A stretch of DNA of 45,000 bases from Neocallimastix lanati (nom. inval.) (Eukaryota > Neocallimastigomycota > Neocallimastigomycetes > Neocallimastigales > Neocallimastigaceae). The stretch spans positions 1,525,001-1,570,000 of the forward strand of contig JACVTC010000001.1 of NCBI GenBank assembly GCA_016946835.1, read 5' to 3'. The notes below the pieces were generated by a model. The model saw only the letters and a list, made by a program, of their open reading frames with translations. It was not told where the DNA came from and ran no database searches. A program made the position numbers and the translations under genes. This document shows, in pieces, positions 1-11,000 of the stretch (position 1 is its first letter; every line of letters begins with the position of its first letter).

Positions 1-1627
1 AATTATTACCTGTTGTTATTTTTACTTTCTCTAAAAAGAAGTGTGAAGAATATGCTGATGGTTTAATTAATAAAGATCTACTTAACGATTCAAATAAACG
101 TAGTGCTATTTATTCATTTATTTCTAATAGTTTATCAAGACTTAAAGGTAAAGTTATTCAAACATTTAATATTATTAATAATTAGTATTAATATTAATAT
201 TCCATACTTAATATTATAATAAACATATAATAATTTTTAGGTAGTGATAGAGAATTACCACAAATTCACAGAATGAAAGAATTATTATCAAGAGGTATTG
301 GTGTTCATCATAGTGGTTTATTACCAATTATGAAAGAGGTAAATGATTAATATAATTAAATATATTAAAATCATTGAATTATATATATAATATTTTTTAA
401 TTAAAATTTTTATTAATATTTTATTTATATCTTATATTAATAAAATTAAGGTTGTTGAAATTCTTTTCTCAAAAGGTCTTGTTAAAGTACTATTTGCTAC
501 TGAAACATTTGCTATGGGTGTTAATATGCCAGCAAGAGCTGTTGTCTTTTCAGAACTAAGAAAGCATGATGGCCAAAAGTTCCGAGATTTGTTATCAAGT
601 ATATTATAACTTTTAATATATTATAATATCATTATATCATTACAATAATACTATAAAAAATTAAATAATTAAATATAATAAAATAAAACCAAAAATTTAG
701 ATGAATATATTCAAATGTCTGGACGTGCTGGTAGACGTGGTTTAGATGATACTGGTGTTGTTATTATTGCAACATTAGATAAATTACCGGAGGTACATAA
801 GAATAATTATATTTAATATTAAATAATATTAACAACTAATAACTTAATAAATTTCATTTATTTAAATTTAATAAATAAATAAATAAATAAAATAATAAGA
901 TTCAAACAATTAATAATGTTGTATTAGGAAAATCTCAAAAATTAGAAAGTCAATTCAGATTAACTTATAATATGATATTAAATTTATTAAGAGTTGAAAC
1001 ACTCAGAGTTGAAGAAATGATTAAACGTAGTTTTTCAGAAAATGTAACTCAAGCTGCATTACCAGAGCAACAACAAGAATATGAAAAGAATAATGAAATA
1101 TTAAAGAATATGGAAGATTTATCATGTGTTATTTGTAAAATAGATATTAATTTGTATTATAATTATACTGAAGAAGTTTTAGATTTGAATAAGAAAATCC
1201 ATAAAATAATAATTACATCATCAAATAATCAAAGAATTTTATGTCCTGGAAGAGTTTTAATTATAAATAATGAAGTAATTTTAAATATATTTATGATTTT
1301 TTTTTTTTTTTTTTTATAAATTATTAATAAAATCTTTAATAATAAATAATCTTTTATTTATTTATTAATTATATATATAAATATTTTTATACCTATTAGA
1401 AATATCATAGAACTGTTGCTGTTATATTAAAAACATCAACAAAGATTCAAAATAACATAATAATGAGTTCAAAAGAAGATAAAAAATTAATTCATTGCTT
1501 AATTATTCATGAAGATATTAGTGAAGAGGATCAAATGAGTAATAATTTTATATTATTTTTATAACTATAAATATTTTCCTTTTTAAATTTAATATTAAAT
1601 TATAATTTTAATAATTTTATTTTTTTT

Positions 1628-1688
<61 letters not shown>

Positions 1689-3147
1689 AAAAAAAAATTA
1701 AACAAAATAAATAAAATAAGAAAAAATATATAATCCAAGGTTTAATGGAAAATTACAAATTACAGAAATTAATAATGTTAAAAGTTCAATTCAAGCATTA
1801 ACGTATATCGATATTGAACTTATCACTTCAACTATTTTAAAAGTAAAAATATATATATATTTTTATTTATTTATGTATTTTTTTTTTTTTTTTTATTTAT
1901 TTATTTATTTATTTATTTATTCATTCAATCATTCTTCTACTTTTTATTAAAAATTAGATTGACCAAGATTCTATTATTAATCATAACGAAACTGTTATAT
2001 CATCAGTTCAACAAGAATTAATAAGAACTGCAAAATCATTCAATGATTCTGGTAAATAAAGTATTTATATTTAAAATATTTAAAAAATTTTATTAATATG
2101 CATATATATATATATATTAATATTATCATAGATGAAATTGAAGAATGCTCATGGAAAAAATTAAAGGACATGGAATTTCAGGAATATCATAAAAAGAAAT
2201 CTATGTTATTAAAAAAAATAAAATCACTAAAATGCAATAATTGTCCTGATTTTGATGATCATGTAAATTATTATTATTATGATTAATATTTGATTATTAA
2301 TTATAATTAAATTATATATTTAATTATATATTATATTAATAATTTTAAAATTGGCTATAGTATAACATTATCTCAGAAAAAAAGAAAATTGAATATAAAA
2401 TCAATGAACTCTTTAAAAACTTATCTGAAAATAATTTACAATTACTTCCAGATTACAATCAACGTGTTGAAGTATTGAAATATTTAAGATATATTGACGA
2501 TAATTTAACTGTACAACTTAAAGGAAAAATAGCATGTGAAGTAAGTTGTTGACTATGTTTATATATATTAAATTTATAAAAAAAAAAAACTTTTTTTTTT
2601 TATTCAGATATATATATTAATTTAAATATATTTTTAACTTAATAAATAACAAAAGATAAGTACTGCTGATGAATTATTATTAACTGAATTAGTTTTGGAT
2701 AATTTCTTTGCTGAATTTAATCTTGCTGAATCAGCTGCACTTCTTTCATGTTTCATTTTCCAAGAAAAATCTCAAAATGAACCAGCTTTGACATCAAATC
2801 TTGAAAAAGTATATTTCAAATACATATTAAAATATATAAAATTTTATAATATTTATAATTATATTAAATTTTTTTCTTTTTTTAAAAAAAATATATATAT
2901 ATAAATAATAGGGTATTGCTAGAATAAAAGATATGGCTTTGAATTTAGCTGATATACAAAGAAGCTTTAATATTGATATTTCAACTCAAGATTATGTAGC
3001 ATCTGTAAATATTGGTTTAGTTGAAGTTGTCTATGAATGGGCTAAAGGTGTTCCATTCAAACAAATTACTGAATTAACTGATGTATTAGAAGGTAAAATA
3101 TAATTAATTGAATAATTTAATAATATTTATTGAATAATGATAGTCAT

Positions 3148-3196
<49 letters not shown>

Positions 3197-3295
3197 GATA
3201 ATTATTATTTTATCCCTCAAATTAAAAAAATAAAATAAATAAATAAATTATTTTTATTGTTTTTTTTTTTTTTTTATTTTTTATTTTTATTAATA

Positions 3296-3336
<41 letters not shown>

Positions 3337-3513
3337 GCTAATTATATTTTAAAAGGATCCATTGTTAGATGTATAGTAAGATTAGATGAAGTTTGTCGTC
3401 AAGTTAAAAATGCATCAAGAATTATTGGTGATTCTAGTCTTTATATAAAAATGGAAAAAACAAGTGAATTGATTAAACGTGATATTGTATTTGCTCAATC
3501 GTTATACTTTTAA
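1..3513 (+). CDS. SKI2: SKI2-type DExH-box RNA helicase, C-terminal part (5' end outside window)
   Basis: This is the helicase of the Ski complex, which threads 3' ends of cytoplasmic mRNA into the exosome. I place 13 exons at 1-147, 241-338, 451-598, 701-792, 900-1274, 1400-1538, 1721-1842, 1958-2051, 2132-2262, 2361-2540, 2656-2808, 2912-3092 and 3356-3513. All phases match and give 671 residues plus TAA. Visible motifs are [21 protein letters not shown] (motif V) and [12 protein letters not shown] (motif VI), then [16 protein letters not shown]-type sequence, a [10 protein letters not shown] cysteine cluster, and a DSHCT-type helical end closing in [30 protein letters not shown] and the C-terminal IVFA.SLY ending fit Ski2 better than Mtr4. 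The acceptor of exon 7 (1720/1721) is the least certain splice site. The DExH box and N-terminal half lie to the left of the window. Confidence 0.9.
3149..3337. repeat. Opposed (AAT)n and (ATT)n tracts in the last SKI2 intron
   Basis: The last SKI2 intron (3093-3355, the longest of the gene) holds about 15 AAT units at 3149-3194 and about 13 ATT units at 3299-3337. They are complementary, so the intron RNA could fold into a long A-U hairpin. A T-run lies between them. Confidence 0.85.
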
Positions 3514-3734
3514 TTTGAATTAAAATAAAAAATTTACCAAAATTTTATTATTTTAATTAAAATCCTTTTTTATTTTAATGTACTAATTTATATCAAAATA
3601 CTATAAAGAAAATTGAATAAAAATAAAATTAAATTTATCAAGAATATTAAATTCATGTTTATTTTTCTATTTAAATAAATAAGTAGAGAAATAAACTTTT
3701 ACATTATACAATTAAAAATATATAAAATGCACTT

Positions 3735-3773
<39 letters not shown>

Positions 3774-4018
3774 ATTAATATATGTAAAAATTCTTAAAAA
3801 TTTTTTAAAAAAAAAAAAAAAAATTAATAAAATTTACATAATTATTAATAATATTAATTATTAATATTTATAAATCTATTTATTGAATTATTATTATATT
3901 TATTTATTTTTTATATTATTATATTAAAGTTATGACTAAAAATATATTATTTTTATAATTATTATTATATTATTTTTGAATTATTATTATTATTATTGTT
4001 ATTGTTGTTGTTGTTGCT

Positions 4019-4167
4019 GTAGATAGTATTATTATTATTATAATTATTATAATAATAATAATAAATTTAAAAATAAAAAGTACTTTAACATGAGTAGATA
4101 GTATTATTATTATTATAATTATTATATAATGATAATAAATTTGAAAATAAAAAGTACATTAATATGA
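4019..4167. repeat. Imperfect tandem duplication of about 75 bp
   Basis: The stretch that starts GTAGATAGTATTATTATT and ends in AAAATAAAAAGTAC followed by TTAA/ATTAA occurs twice in a row, at 4019-4095 and about 4095-4167, with a few substitutions and small indels. No function is visible. Confidence 0.75.
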
Positions 4168-4253
4168 AAGACATGTGTATTTTTAAATTATTAAAAAAAA
4201 ACTATTTGCATATTATATTAACAATGGAGAAAATATAATAACATAATTTTATA

Positions 4254-4289
<36 letters not shown>

Positions 4290-4334
4290 CTTTTTAAAGT
4301 AATTGAAAAAAATTATTTATAAAATATCTTTTTT

Positions 4335-4417
4335 CCCCTAAGTTGATCGATAAGATTTCAAATATTGTATTTCCGCTAAGAAGGAGACCCTGTCATTAAA
4401 AAAAAAAAAAAAAAAAA
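4335..4417 (+). other. Short less AT-rich island ending in an A-run
   Basis: About 60 bases of ordinary composition (CCCCTAAGTTGATCGATAAG ... GGAGACCCTGTCATT) run straight into about 20 A. The surroundings are nearly pure A and T. The shape resembles the 3' end of a retroposed RNA, but no family is recognised and no flanking duplication was found. Confidence 0.35.
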
Positions 4418-4986
4418 CTAATACGAATTTCAAAATCTTCCTCTAAATTATCAAGAATGCACAATAATTTCTCATATACAATAGAAAAATAAATAAAAAA
4501 AAATTGAAAAAAAGTAGATATTATTAAATTTTTTTTTTTTTATTAAATAATTATTGGTAATAACAGAGATTCATTTCTTATTGTAATAAGTAAATGAATT
4601 ATCATTACCATTTAAAAATAATAATAATTAAAAAAAAAAACTATGGAATAATCAATTAAATAGATTAAATTTTTAATAATTGCAATTTTTTTTAGACTAG
4701 GAAGAGAATACACTTCCAGTGCTTTATTAAATATCTTTTCTTTTTTTTTTTTTTTTTTTTTTTACTGCCGCAATATTACAAACTTTTAACTTTATATATT
4801 TATTTACTTATCACATTAATAGTTTTTTTAAAAAAATAAAAAACAAAATTAATAAAAATATATATATTATTTGTCCAATTAGAACATAATAATATTTTTA
4901 ATAGTAATGTGAAATAAAAGTAATAGTCAAAATAAAGTATATAAATAAATTCAGAAAAAAGTTTATATAGATTATAAGATTTCTGA

Positions 4987-5639
4987 TTAAAGGTAATTCT
5001 TATTCTATATTATTAGGGTTTGAATTGACTTTCTGAAAGAAATTTTGGTCTTCTCCTTCAGAGGTACTGACCCTGCTAACCTGTCTTACTGCAATTCAGC
5101 GTTGATGTTCCTAGTTAGTTTGCGCTTATAGCAATCTTTGTCGAATACTAGTCCTAGGCATAATTTCTGTAAAGAGAGTCGCAGATCTCACCAAGGATGG
5201 CGTTTTAGAATAATAAAAGCCAGAAATGTTTTGATTCTTAAACAAAACATCCTATTCATTTTTATAATTTAAATCAATAATGTCTGAATTACTTCCACCA
5301 AGAAAGAAGCTAACATAATCCGTACCACATCACATATATATTTACACACTCATTATTCAGAAAATTACTATTATTAACACAATTTTCACCAATTGACTTA
5401 TTCACAACATTATTTGTATCGATATTATTTTTTTTCATTATCACTAATATTAATACTATTAACAATATTATTTCTATTATTATTATTATTATTATTAATA
5501 CTATACTCTTCGTTACAACTATTAGAATCAGTACTTGATTCTATATATATCTGTGACAACAGTATTTACATTAGTATTTGATATTGGACAATATTTGGTA
5601 ATTATAAAAAATTTTTCATAAAATATTTCAATATCCTTA
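4987..5639. other. Mixed-composition spacer, possibly the 3' end of a LINE relic
   Basis: The stretch 5030-5330 is richer in G and C than its surroundings but has stops in all frames. On the minus strand it lies directly downstream of the LINE relic at 5640-6061, so it may be decayed 3' sequence of that element. The open frame at 5393-5581 is low-complexity (Leu/Ile-rich, ATT-derived) and is not a gene. Confidence 0.35.
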
Positions 5640-6061
5640 AAATATTTCATTTGAAATTCAGGGAAAAGATAGCATTTAGAAAATCAATGTTTCAATCGAT
5701 TATTACTATTTTTCCTAAAACAATAAGGACAGCTATATTCAATCATATTGACAGCTTTGGCAACACGAGCATCGAATTTATATCCATATATGGCATGAAG
5801 TACTCATCGGAAACCAATGCAATACTCAGGATACTTAAAGTTGAGTTATAAGTAGTCTCTAGTTTTCTTAAATTCATTTTTCTTATAAGCCTTAGCCTTG
5901 ATTGATTTTCCTGTCATATCTCTATCCCAGTAAAAGTTTACAATTGCTTTTTTTGATGGAAATTATAACACTTACCTCTGCTTACCTAAGTGATGAGTTT
6001 TCATTAATACATTAAATATGGGAACAGAGTCATACACCTTTTTAAGGTCCAAAAAAGCAAG
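5640..6061 (-). pseudogene. Decayed non-LTR (LINE-type) retrotransposon fragment
   Basis: Read on the minus strand, 6061-5972 gives LAFLDLKKVYDSVPIFNVLM, the motif A region of a non-LTR reverse transcriptase (FLDLKKAYDSV is the usual form). After a stop, the next stretch (about 5943-5660) encodes a degraded segment ending in GYKFDARVAKAVNMIEYSC and PYC. This resembles the Cys-rich zinc-binding end found in many LINE ORF2 proteins. Most of the polymerase between these two parts is missing. Several stops and frame changes show that it is dead. Family membership is inferred from these motifs only. Confidence 0.55.
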
Positions 6062-6809
6062 GTAAGTATCTTTATTTTTAAATTTTCGTCTCTAATATAA
6101 AATTCTTAATAAAATATAAGAACTTATACATTCTTCTTGATTACGAAATCCAAATTGTTATAGAAAAATAATGCTATAGAAAAAAACATATGCAAAATAA
6201 TACTAAAGAAAAAAAAAGCAATAGATTCATTACAATGATAATATGTAGAAACTACATGATATTATTAATTATACTGTTCCAATGTTACTACTAATCCAGT
6301 TTAAAACAATATTAAAACATTAATAACAATTATTTTTAAGATTGTAATAAATAGAATATATCTACATCACAAGTAGAATATATATCTACATGAACACATG
6401 AAATCATGTGTTCATGTAGATAAATATAATAATTTACAGCACAAGCGTAACCCTCTGTTATTTACTAATATTTCATAATAAAACACTATATTATAGTAAT
6501 AACGAATTTGTAATACTTTTTTTATTAAAATTCACTTTATTATTTTTATTTTTATTTTAATATAAAAAAAATTTTTTTATTACATTCTATTTATTAATTT
6601 CTTTTTAGCTTTTTTTTTAAAAAATTACAATTAGATACATTAATCTTTTTTTATTTCAAATTTTATTTTTTTTTTTTTTTTTTAAACATTTTCTTATTTT
6701 ACTTTTTAGATAATTAATATTGATTTTTTTATAATAACATATAAAAATTTAAACATAAAATTTAAAATTTAAATATTCAATAAAAGATTATATTATTAAT
6801 TTTTTAAGT
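6062..6809. other. AT-rich spacer downstream of the GH6 gene
   Basis: No gene is seen. It contains the perfect palindrome at 6383-6422 (listed separately), several T-runs (6660-6683) and, nearest the GH6 stop codon, AT-rich sequence that presumably holds the 3' untranslated region of that minus-strand gene. Confidence 0.55.
6383..6422. repeat. Perfect 19-bp inverted repeat with a 2-bp loop
   Basis: TATCTACATGAACACATGA at 6383-6401 is followed by AA and by its exact reverse complement at 6404-6422. The arms have mixed base composition, so this is not a chance AT palindrome. It could form a cruciform or a strong RNA hairpin. It may be the remnant of a small foldback element. Confidence 0.9.
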
Positions 6810-9800
6810 CTAACTACAGTTTTCTGGAATACCACACCATTTACCATCTTCAGTACCCCAGTCACCATCTTCATCAGTATATACTACATCACAATGAGAG
6901 CAACATGAATATCCAATTTCTTCAAATTTACAAGAAGAAGTTTGAGAAGTTGGTTCAGCCGATTCAGTAGAACTAGTTGGGGTTGATTGTTCTGATGGTT
7001 CAACAGTATCATCAGAATAGAATGGTGACTTTTCTAACATAGAGGCAAAGTATTCTCCGAACCATGAACCAGCATCTGGAGAACCTGGGAATGAATCTTC
7101 ACGTCCACAAACTGGATCAGCTCTAGAACCAGTGTCAGAACCATCAGCTTCACCTGGTGGTTTGAGCCACATGAAAGCATCTAATAATGGCATATTTTCT
7201 GGATCTGGACTTCCACGTGATGGTTCACCTAAACCAGCATAAATTAAATTACACCAGGTTTGGTTAACATCGAATTCTTCACGTACATCAACACCACTAC
7301 GACCAGTATCAACAATGAATCTTTTGTCCTTAATACCGACTTCTTCAAGAGCATCATGGAGTTTTTGATGATATTCATATTCAGCTTCAATTGGCATGTA
7401 ATTAGAAACATTAGTACTAAAACCACGAATATTAGCATTTGGAGCATTGTCTAAAATTTCCTTAACAACAGCAGCAACCTTATCAGCAGCCCATCCTAAC
7501 CATTTACTATGAGCAGCATCAAGATAAGCACTAACATTACTCATGTTACCGAAAACATTGGCAGCATAAGCTAAAGCTTGCTTATGTAAGGTGTGAACAT
7601 TCTTACAAGCTTCAGTTTCACCTGTAATAAGATTACCAAGAGTATCTGGTTCAATAACCATAACAACCTTAGATTCTGGGAATTTCTTAATAGTGTTAGC
7701 AATCTTGTCAACATAACCCTTGTACTTGTCAAGATCAGAAACACCACCAGCAGAAGCTAAACTATTACAATCACGAGTTGGAATCATATAAAGAATGAAA
7801 GTAACAGTCTTTGAACCAGCAGCTTTAAGATGTGGAGCAACATCATTTGGAGCACCTTCATAGGCTAACCAAACAGCAGAAGAAACCTTTTCAACATTCT
7901 TGGCTTTTGCTTGTAATTCTGGACTCAAATCTGGAATAGTTGATTCAATTTCTTTAACATAGTTTGGGCTAATATAAAGTTCGTTATCAAAGAAATTTTC
8001 AGTTGGAGCAACTGAAGAACCTGGAGTTGATTCAGCTGGTTCAGTAGAATTAGTTGGAGTTGATGGTTCTGATGGTTCAACAGTATCATCAGAATAGAAT
8101 GGTGACTTTTCTAACATAGAGGCAAAGTATTCTCCGAACCATGAACCAGCATCTGGAGAACCTGGGAATGAATCTTCACGTCCACAAACTGGATCAGCTC
8201 TAGAACCAGTGTCAGAACCATCAGCTTCACCTGGTGGTTTGAGCCACATGAAAGCATCTAATAATGGCATATTTTCTGGATCTGGACTTCCACGTGATGG
8301 TTCACCTAAACCAGCATAAATTAAATTACACCAGGTTTGGTTAACATCGAATTCTTCACGTACATCAACACCACTACGACCAGTATCAACAATGAATCTT
8401 TTGTCCTTAATACCGACTTCTTCAAGAGCATCATGGAGTTTTTGATGATATTCATATTCAGCTTCAATTGGCATGTAATTAGAAACATTGGTACTAAAAC
8501 CACGAATATTAGCATTTGGAGCATTGTCTAAAATTTCCTTAACAACAGCGGCAACCTTATCAGCAGCCCATCCTAACCATTTACTATGAGCAGCATCAAG
8601 ATAAGCACTAACATTACTCATGTTACCGAAAACATTGGCAGCATAAGCTAAAGCTTGCTTATGTAAGGTGTGAACATTCTTACAAGCTTCAGTTTCACCT
8701 GTAATAAGATTACCAAGAGTATCTGGTTCAATAACCATAACAACCTTAGATTCTGGGAATTTCTTAATAGTGTTAGCAATCTTGTCAACATAACCCTTGT
8801 ACTTGTCAAGATCAGAAACACCACCAGCAGAAGCTAAACTATTACAATCACGAGTTGGAATCATATAAAGAATGAAAGTAACAGTCTTTGAACCAGCAGC
8901 TTTAAGATGTGGAGCAACATCATTTGGAGCACCTTCATAGGCTAACCAAACAGCAGAAGAAACTTTTTCAACGTTCTTGGCTTTTGCTTGTAATTCTGGA
9001 CTCAAGTCTGGAATAGTTGATTCAATTTCTTTAACATAGTTTGGACTAATATAAAGTTCGTTATCAAAGAAATTTTCAGTTGGAGCAACTGAAGAACCTG
9101 GAGTTGATTCAGCTGGTTCAGTAGAATTAGTTGGAGTTGATGGTTCTGATGGTTCAACAGTATCATCAGAATAGAATGGTGACTTTTCTAACATAGAGGC
9201 AAAGTATTCTCCGAACCATGAACCAGCATCTGGAGAACCTGGGAATGAATCTTCACGTCCACAAACTGGATCAGCTCTAGAACCAGTGTCAGAACCATCA
9301 GCTTCACCTGGTGGTTTGAGCCACATGAAAGCATCTAATAATGGCATATTTTCTGGATCTGGACTTCCACGTGATGGTTCACCTAAACCAGCATAAATTA
9401 AATTACACCAGGTTTGGTTAACATCGAATTCTTCACGAACATCAACACCACTACGACCAGTATCAACAATGAATCTTTTGTCCTTAATACCGACTTCTTC
9501 AAGAGCATCATGGAGTTTTTGATGATATTCATATTCAGCTTCAATTGGCATGTAATTAGAAACATTGGTACTAAAACCACGAATATTAGCATTTGGAGCA
9601 TTGTCTAAAATTTCCTTAACAACAGCGGCAACCTTATCAGCAGCCCATCCTAACCATTTACTATGAGCAGCATCAAGATAAGCACTAACATTACTCATGT
9701 TACCGAAAACATTGGCAGCATAAGCTAAAGCTTGCTTATGTAAGGTGTGAACATTCTTACAAGCTTCAGTTTCACCTGTAATAAGATTACCAAGAGTATC

Positions 9801-10502
9801 TGGTTCAATAACCATAACAACCTTAGATTCTGGGAATTTCTTAATAGTGTTAGCAATCTTGTCAACATAACCCTTGTACTTGTCAAGATCAGAAACACCA
9901 CCAGCAGAAGCTAAACTATTACAATCACGAGTTGGAATCATATAAAGAATGAAAGTAACAGTCTTTGAACCAGCAGCTTTAAGATGTGGAGCAACATCAT
10001 TTGGAGCACCTTCATAGGCTAACCAAACAGCAGAAGAAACCTTTTCAACGTTCTTGGCTTTTGCTTGTAATTCTGGACTCAAATCTGGAATAGTTGATTC
10101 AATTTCTTTAACATAGTTTGGGCTAATATAAAGTTCGTTATCAAAGAAATTTTCAGTTGGAGCAACTGATTGATTTGTACTTGGTTCAGTAGAACCACAG
10201 TTTTCAGGAATACCACACCATTGACCATTTTCAGCACCCCAGTTTCCATCATCATCAGTTAAAATTACATCACAATGAGAACAACATGGATAACCAATTG
10301 CTTCAAATTTACACGTTCCAAGAACACTTTCACATTTTTTTTCATCAACAAAACACCACTGACCATTTTCAGAACCCCAATTGCCTTCTTCATCAGTTAA
10401 AATGGTTTGACATCCTTTACAACAATCGTAATAAGGATGGCATTTAGAAGCAATGGCTGAACCCGCAGCAGTTAATATAGATAAAATATTTAAAACTTTC
10501 AT
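6810..10502 (-). CDS. Cellulosomal GH6 cellulase with three catalytic domains and three dockerins
   Basis: Secreted 1,4-beta-glucan hydrolase of glycoside hydrolase family 6 (cellobiohydrolase/endoglucanase) acting outside the cell on cellulose. Order: signal peptide about 1-19; fungal dockerins (CBM10-like) at 21-57 and 64-102, each with the NWG.ENGQWC core; GH6 domains starting near 112, 471 and 830; C-terminal dockerin about 1189-1229. In copy 1, Asp193 (PTRDC) and the acid Asp235 (VIEPD) are present, as are YLDAAHSKWLGW, TNVSNY and the FMWLKPPGEADG active-site region. The same residues recur at +359 and +718. Ser/Thr/Pro/Glu linkers separate the domains. Single-domain GH6 proteins are about a third of this length. 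There is no intron, unlike both other host genes. Base composition is much less AT-rich than the flanks. The start lies directly before the signal peptide; the stop is TAG. The dockerins imply assembly into a fungal cellulosome. Confidence 0.95.
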   Translation of the reverse strand: MKVLNILSILTAAGSAIASKCHPYYDCCKGCQTILTDEEGNWGSENGQWCFVDEKKCESVLGTCKFEAIGYPCCSHCDVILTDDDGNWGAENGQWCGIPENCGSTEPSTNQSVAPTENFFDNELYISPNYVKEIESTIPDLSPELQAKAKNVEKVSSAVWLAYEGAPNDVAPHLKAAGSKTVTFILYMIPTRDCNSLASAGGVSDLDKYKGYVDKIANTIKKFPESKVVMVIEPDTLGNLITGETEACKNVHTLHKQALAYAANVFGNMSNVSAYLDAAHSKWLGWAADKVAAVVKEILDNAPNANIRGFSTNVSNYMPIEAEYEYHQKLHDALEEVGIKDKRFIVDTGRSGVDVREEFDVNQTWCNLIYAGLGEPSRGSPDPENMPLLDAFMWLKPPGEADGSDTGSRADPVCGREDSFPGSPDAGSWFGEYFASMLEKSPFYSDDTVEPSEPSTPTNSTEPAESTPGSSVAPTENFFDNELYISPNYVKEIESTIPDLSPELQAKAKNVEKVSSAVWLAYEGAPNDVAPHLKAAGSKTVTFILYMIPTRDCNSLASAGGVSDLDKYKGYVDKIANTIKKFPESKVVMVIEPDTLGNLITGETEACKNVHTLHKQALAYAANVFGNMSNVSAYLDAAHSKWLGWAADKVAAVVKEILDNAPNANIRGFSTNVSNYMPIEAEYEYHQKLHDALEEVGIKDKRFIVDTGRSGVDVREEFDVNQTWCNLIYAGLGEPSRGSPDPENMPLLDAFMWLKPPGEADGSDTGSRADPVCGREDSFPGSPDAGSWFGEYFASMLEKSPFYSDDTVEPSEPSTPTNSTEPAESTPGSSVAPTENFFDNELYISPNYVKEIESTIPDLSPELQAKAKNVEKVSSAVWLAYEGAPNDVAPHLKAAGSKTVTFILYMIPTRDCNSLASAGGVSDLDKYKGYVDKIANTIKKFPESKVVMVIEPDTLGNLITGETEACKNVHTLHKQALAYAANVFGNMSNVSAYLDAAHSKWLGWAADKVAAVVKEILDNAPNANIRGFSTNVSNYMPIEAEYEYHQKLHDALEEVGIKDKRFIVDTGRSGVDVREEFDVNQTWCNLIYAGLGEPSRGSPDPENMPLLDAFMWLKPPGEADGSDTGSRADPVCGREDSFPGSPDAGSWFGEYFASMLEKSPFYSDDTVEPSEQSTPTSSTESAEPTSQTSSCKFEEIGYSCCSHCDVVYTDEDGDWGTEDGKWCGIPENCS
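6939..10169 (-). repeat. Three in-frame 1077-bp tandem repeats encoding GH6 domain plus linker
   Basis: The units are 10169-9093, 9092-8016 and 8015-6939, each exactly 359 codons. Catalytic parts are identical in protein sequence. By eye I found seven single-base differences among them, all silent: three private to copy 2, three to copy 3 and one to copy 1. Only the linker closing copy 3 differs in protein sequence (PSEQSTPTSSTESAEP instead of PSEPSTPTNSTEPAES). This indicates very recent duplication or ongoing homogenisation. Confidence 0.93.
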
Positions 10503-10959
10503 TTTAATTTTAATAATTATAATAATTTATATCAAATAAATTTATTATATTATTATCAAATAAAATAATATTATTAAAATTTTATTTGATAGTAAGATTA
10601 AATATTAAATAAAAAAAATTTTTTTTAGAAAAAAGAGCAGAAAAATTAGTATTTATATTAATAACAATTAATTAATTAATTAATTATTTTAAATATTAAT
10701 ATTTTAATATAGTTCATTCAAGTTAATTAATTCGTTCAAAAAATTAAAGATCTACATAAAACTTTAATATAAAATAAAACTTTATAATTTAATTACTTAT
10801 TCTTTTATGGGAAAAAAATTTTTTATTATATATAAAATATATAAAGTCTTTTTTTATTAAATCTTAATAATAGTATAAAATTAATATATGCAATAAAAAT
10901 TAATATAAATTGTTAATATTTAAAATATCATTAGAGAAAATATTATTTGTTCAATAAAA

Positions 10960-11000
<41 letters not shown>

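Larger units (their letters stand above)
3514..4986. other. AT-rich spacer downstream of SKI2
   Basis: No gene is visible. The stretch holds the SKI2 3' flank, AT dinucleotide runs (3752-3772, 4257-4285), A- and T-runs, the tandem duplication at 4019-4167 and the small island at 4335-4417, both listed separately. A T24 run at 4739-4762 could be the poly(A) tail of the minus-strand LINE relic to its right. Confidence 0.6.

Noticed and set aside
972-1319. A stand-alone 115-residue protein
   Set aside because: It is exon 5 of SKI2 (900-1274) read on into its intron.
5393-5581. Small membrane protein (Leu/Ile-rich, 62 residues)
   Set aside because: It is made of ATT/TTA repeats, has no homologous look, and lies in a LINE-relic region.
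7244-9608. Six short frames of 64-67 residues repeated every 1077 bp
   Set aside because: They are other-frame shadows of the three GH6 repeats.
6810-10502. Triple GH6 repeat as an assembly artefact
   Set aside because: Each unit carries private silent differences and the last linker differs, so they are distinct copies; long-read confirmation would still help.
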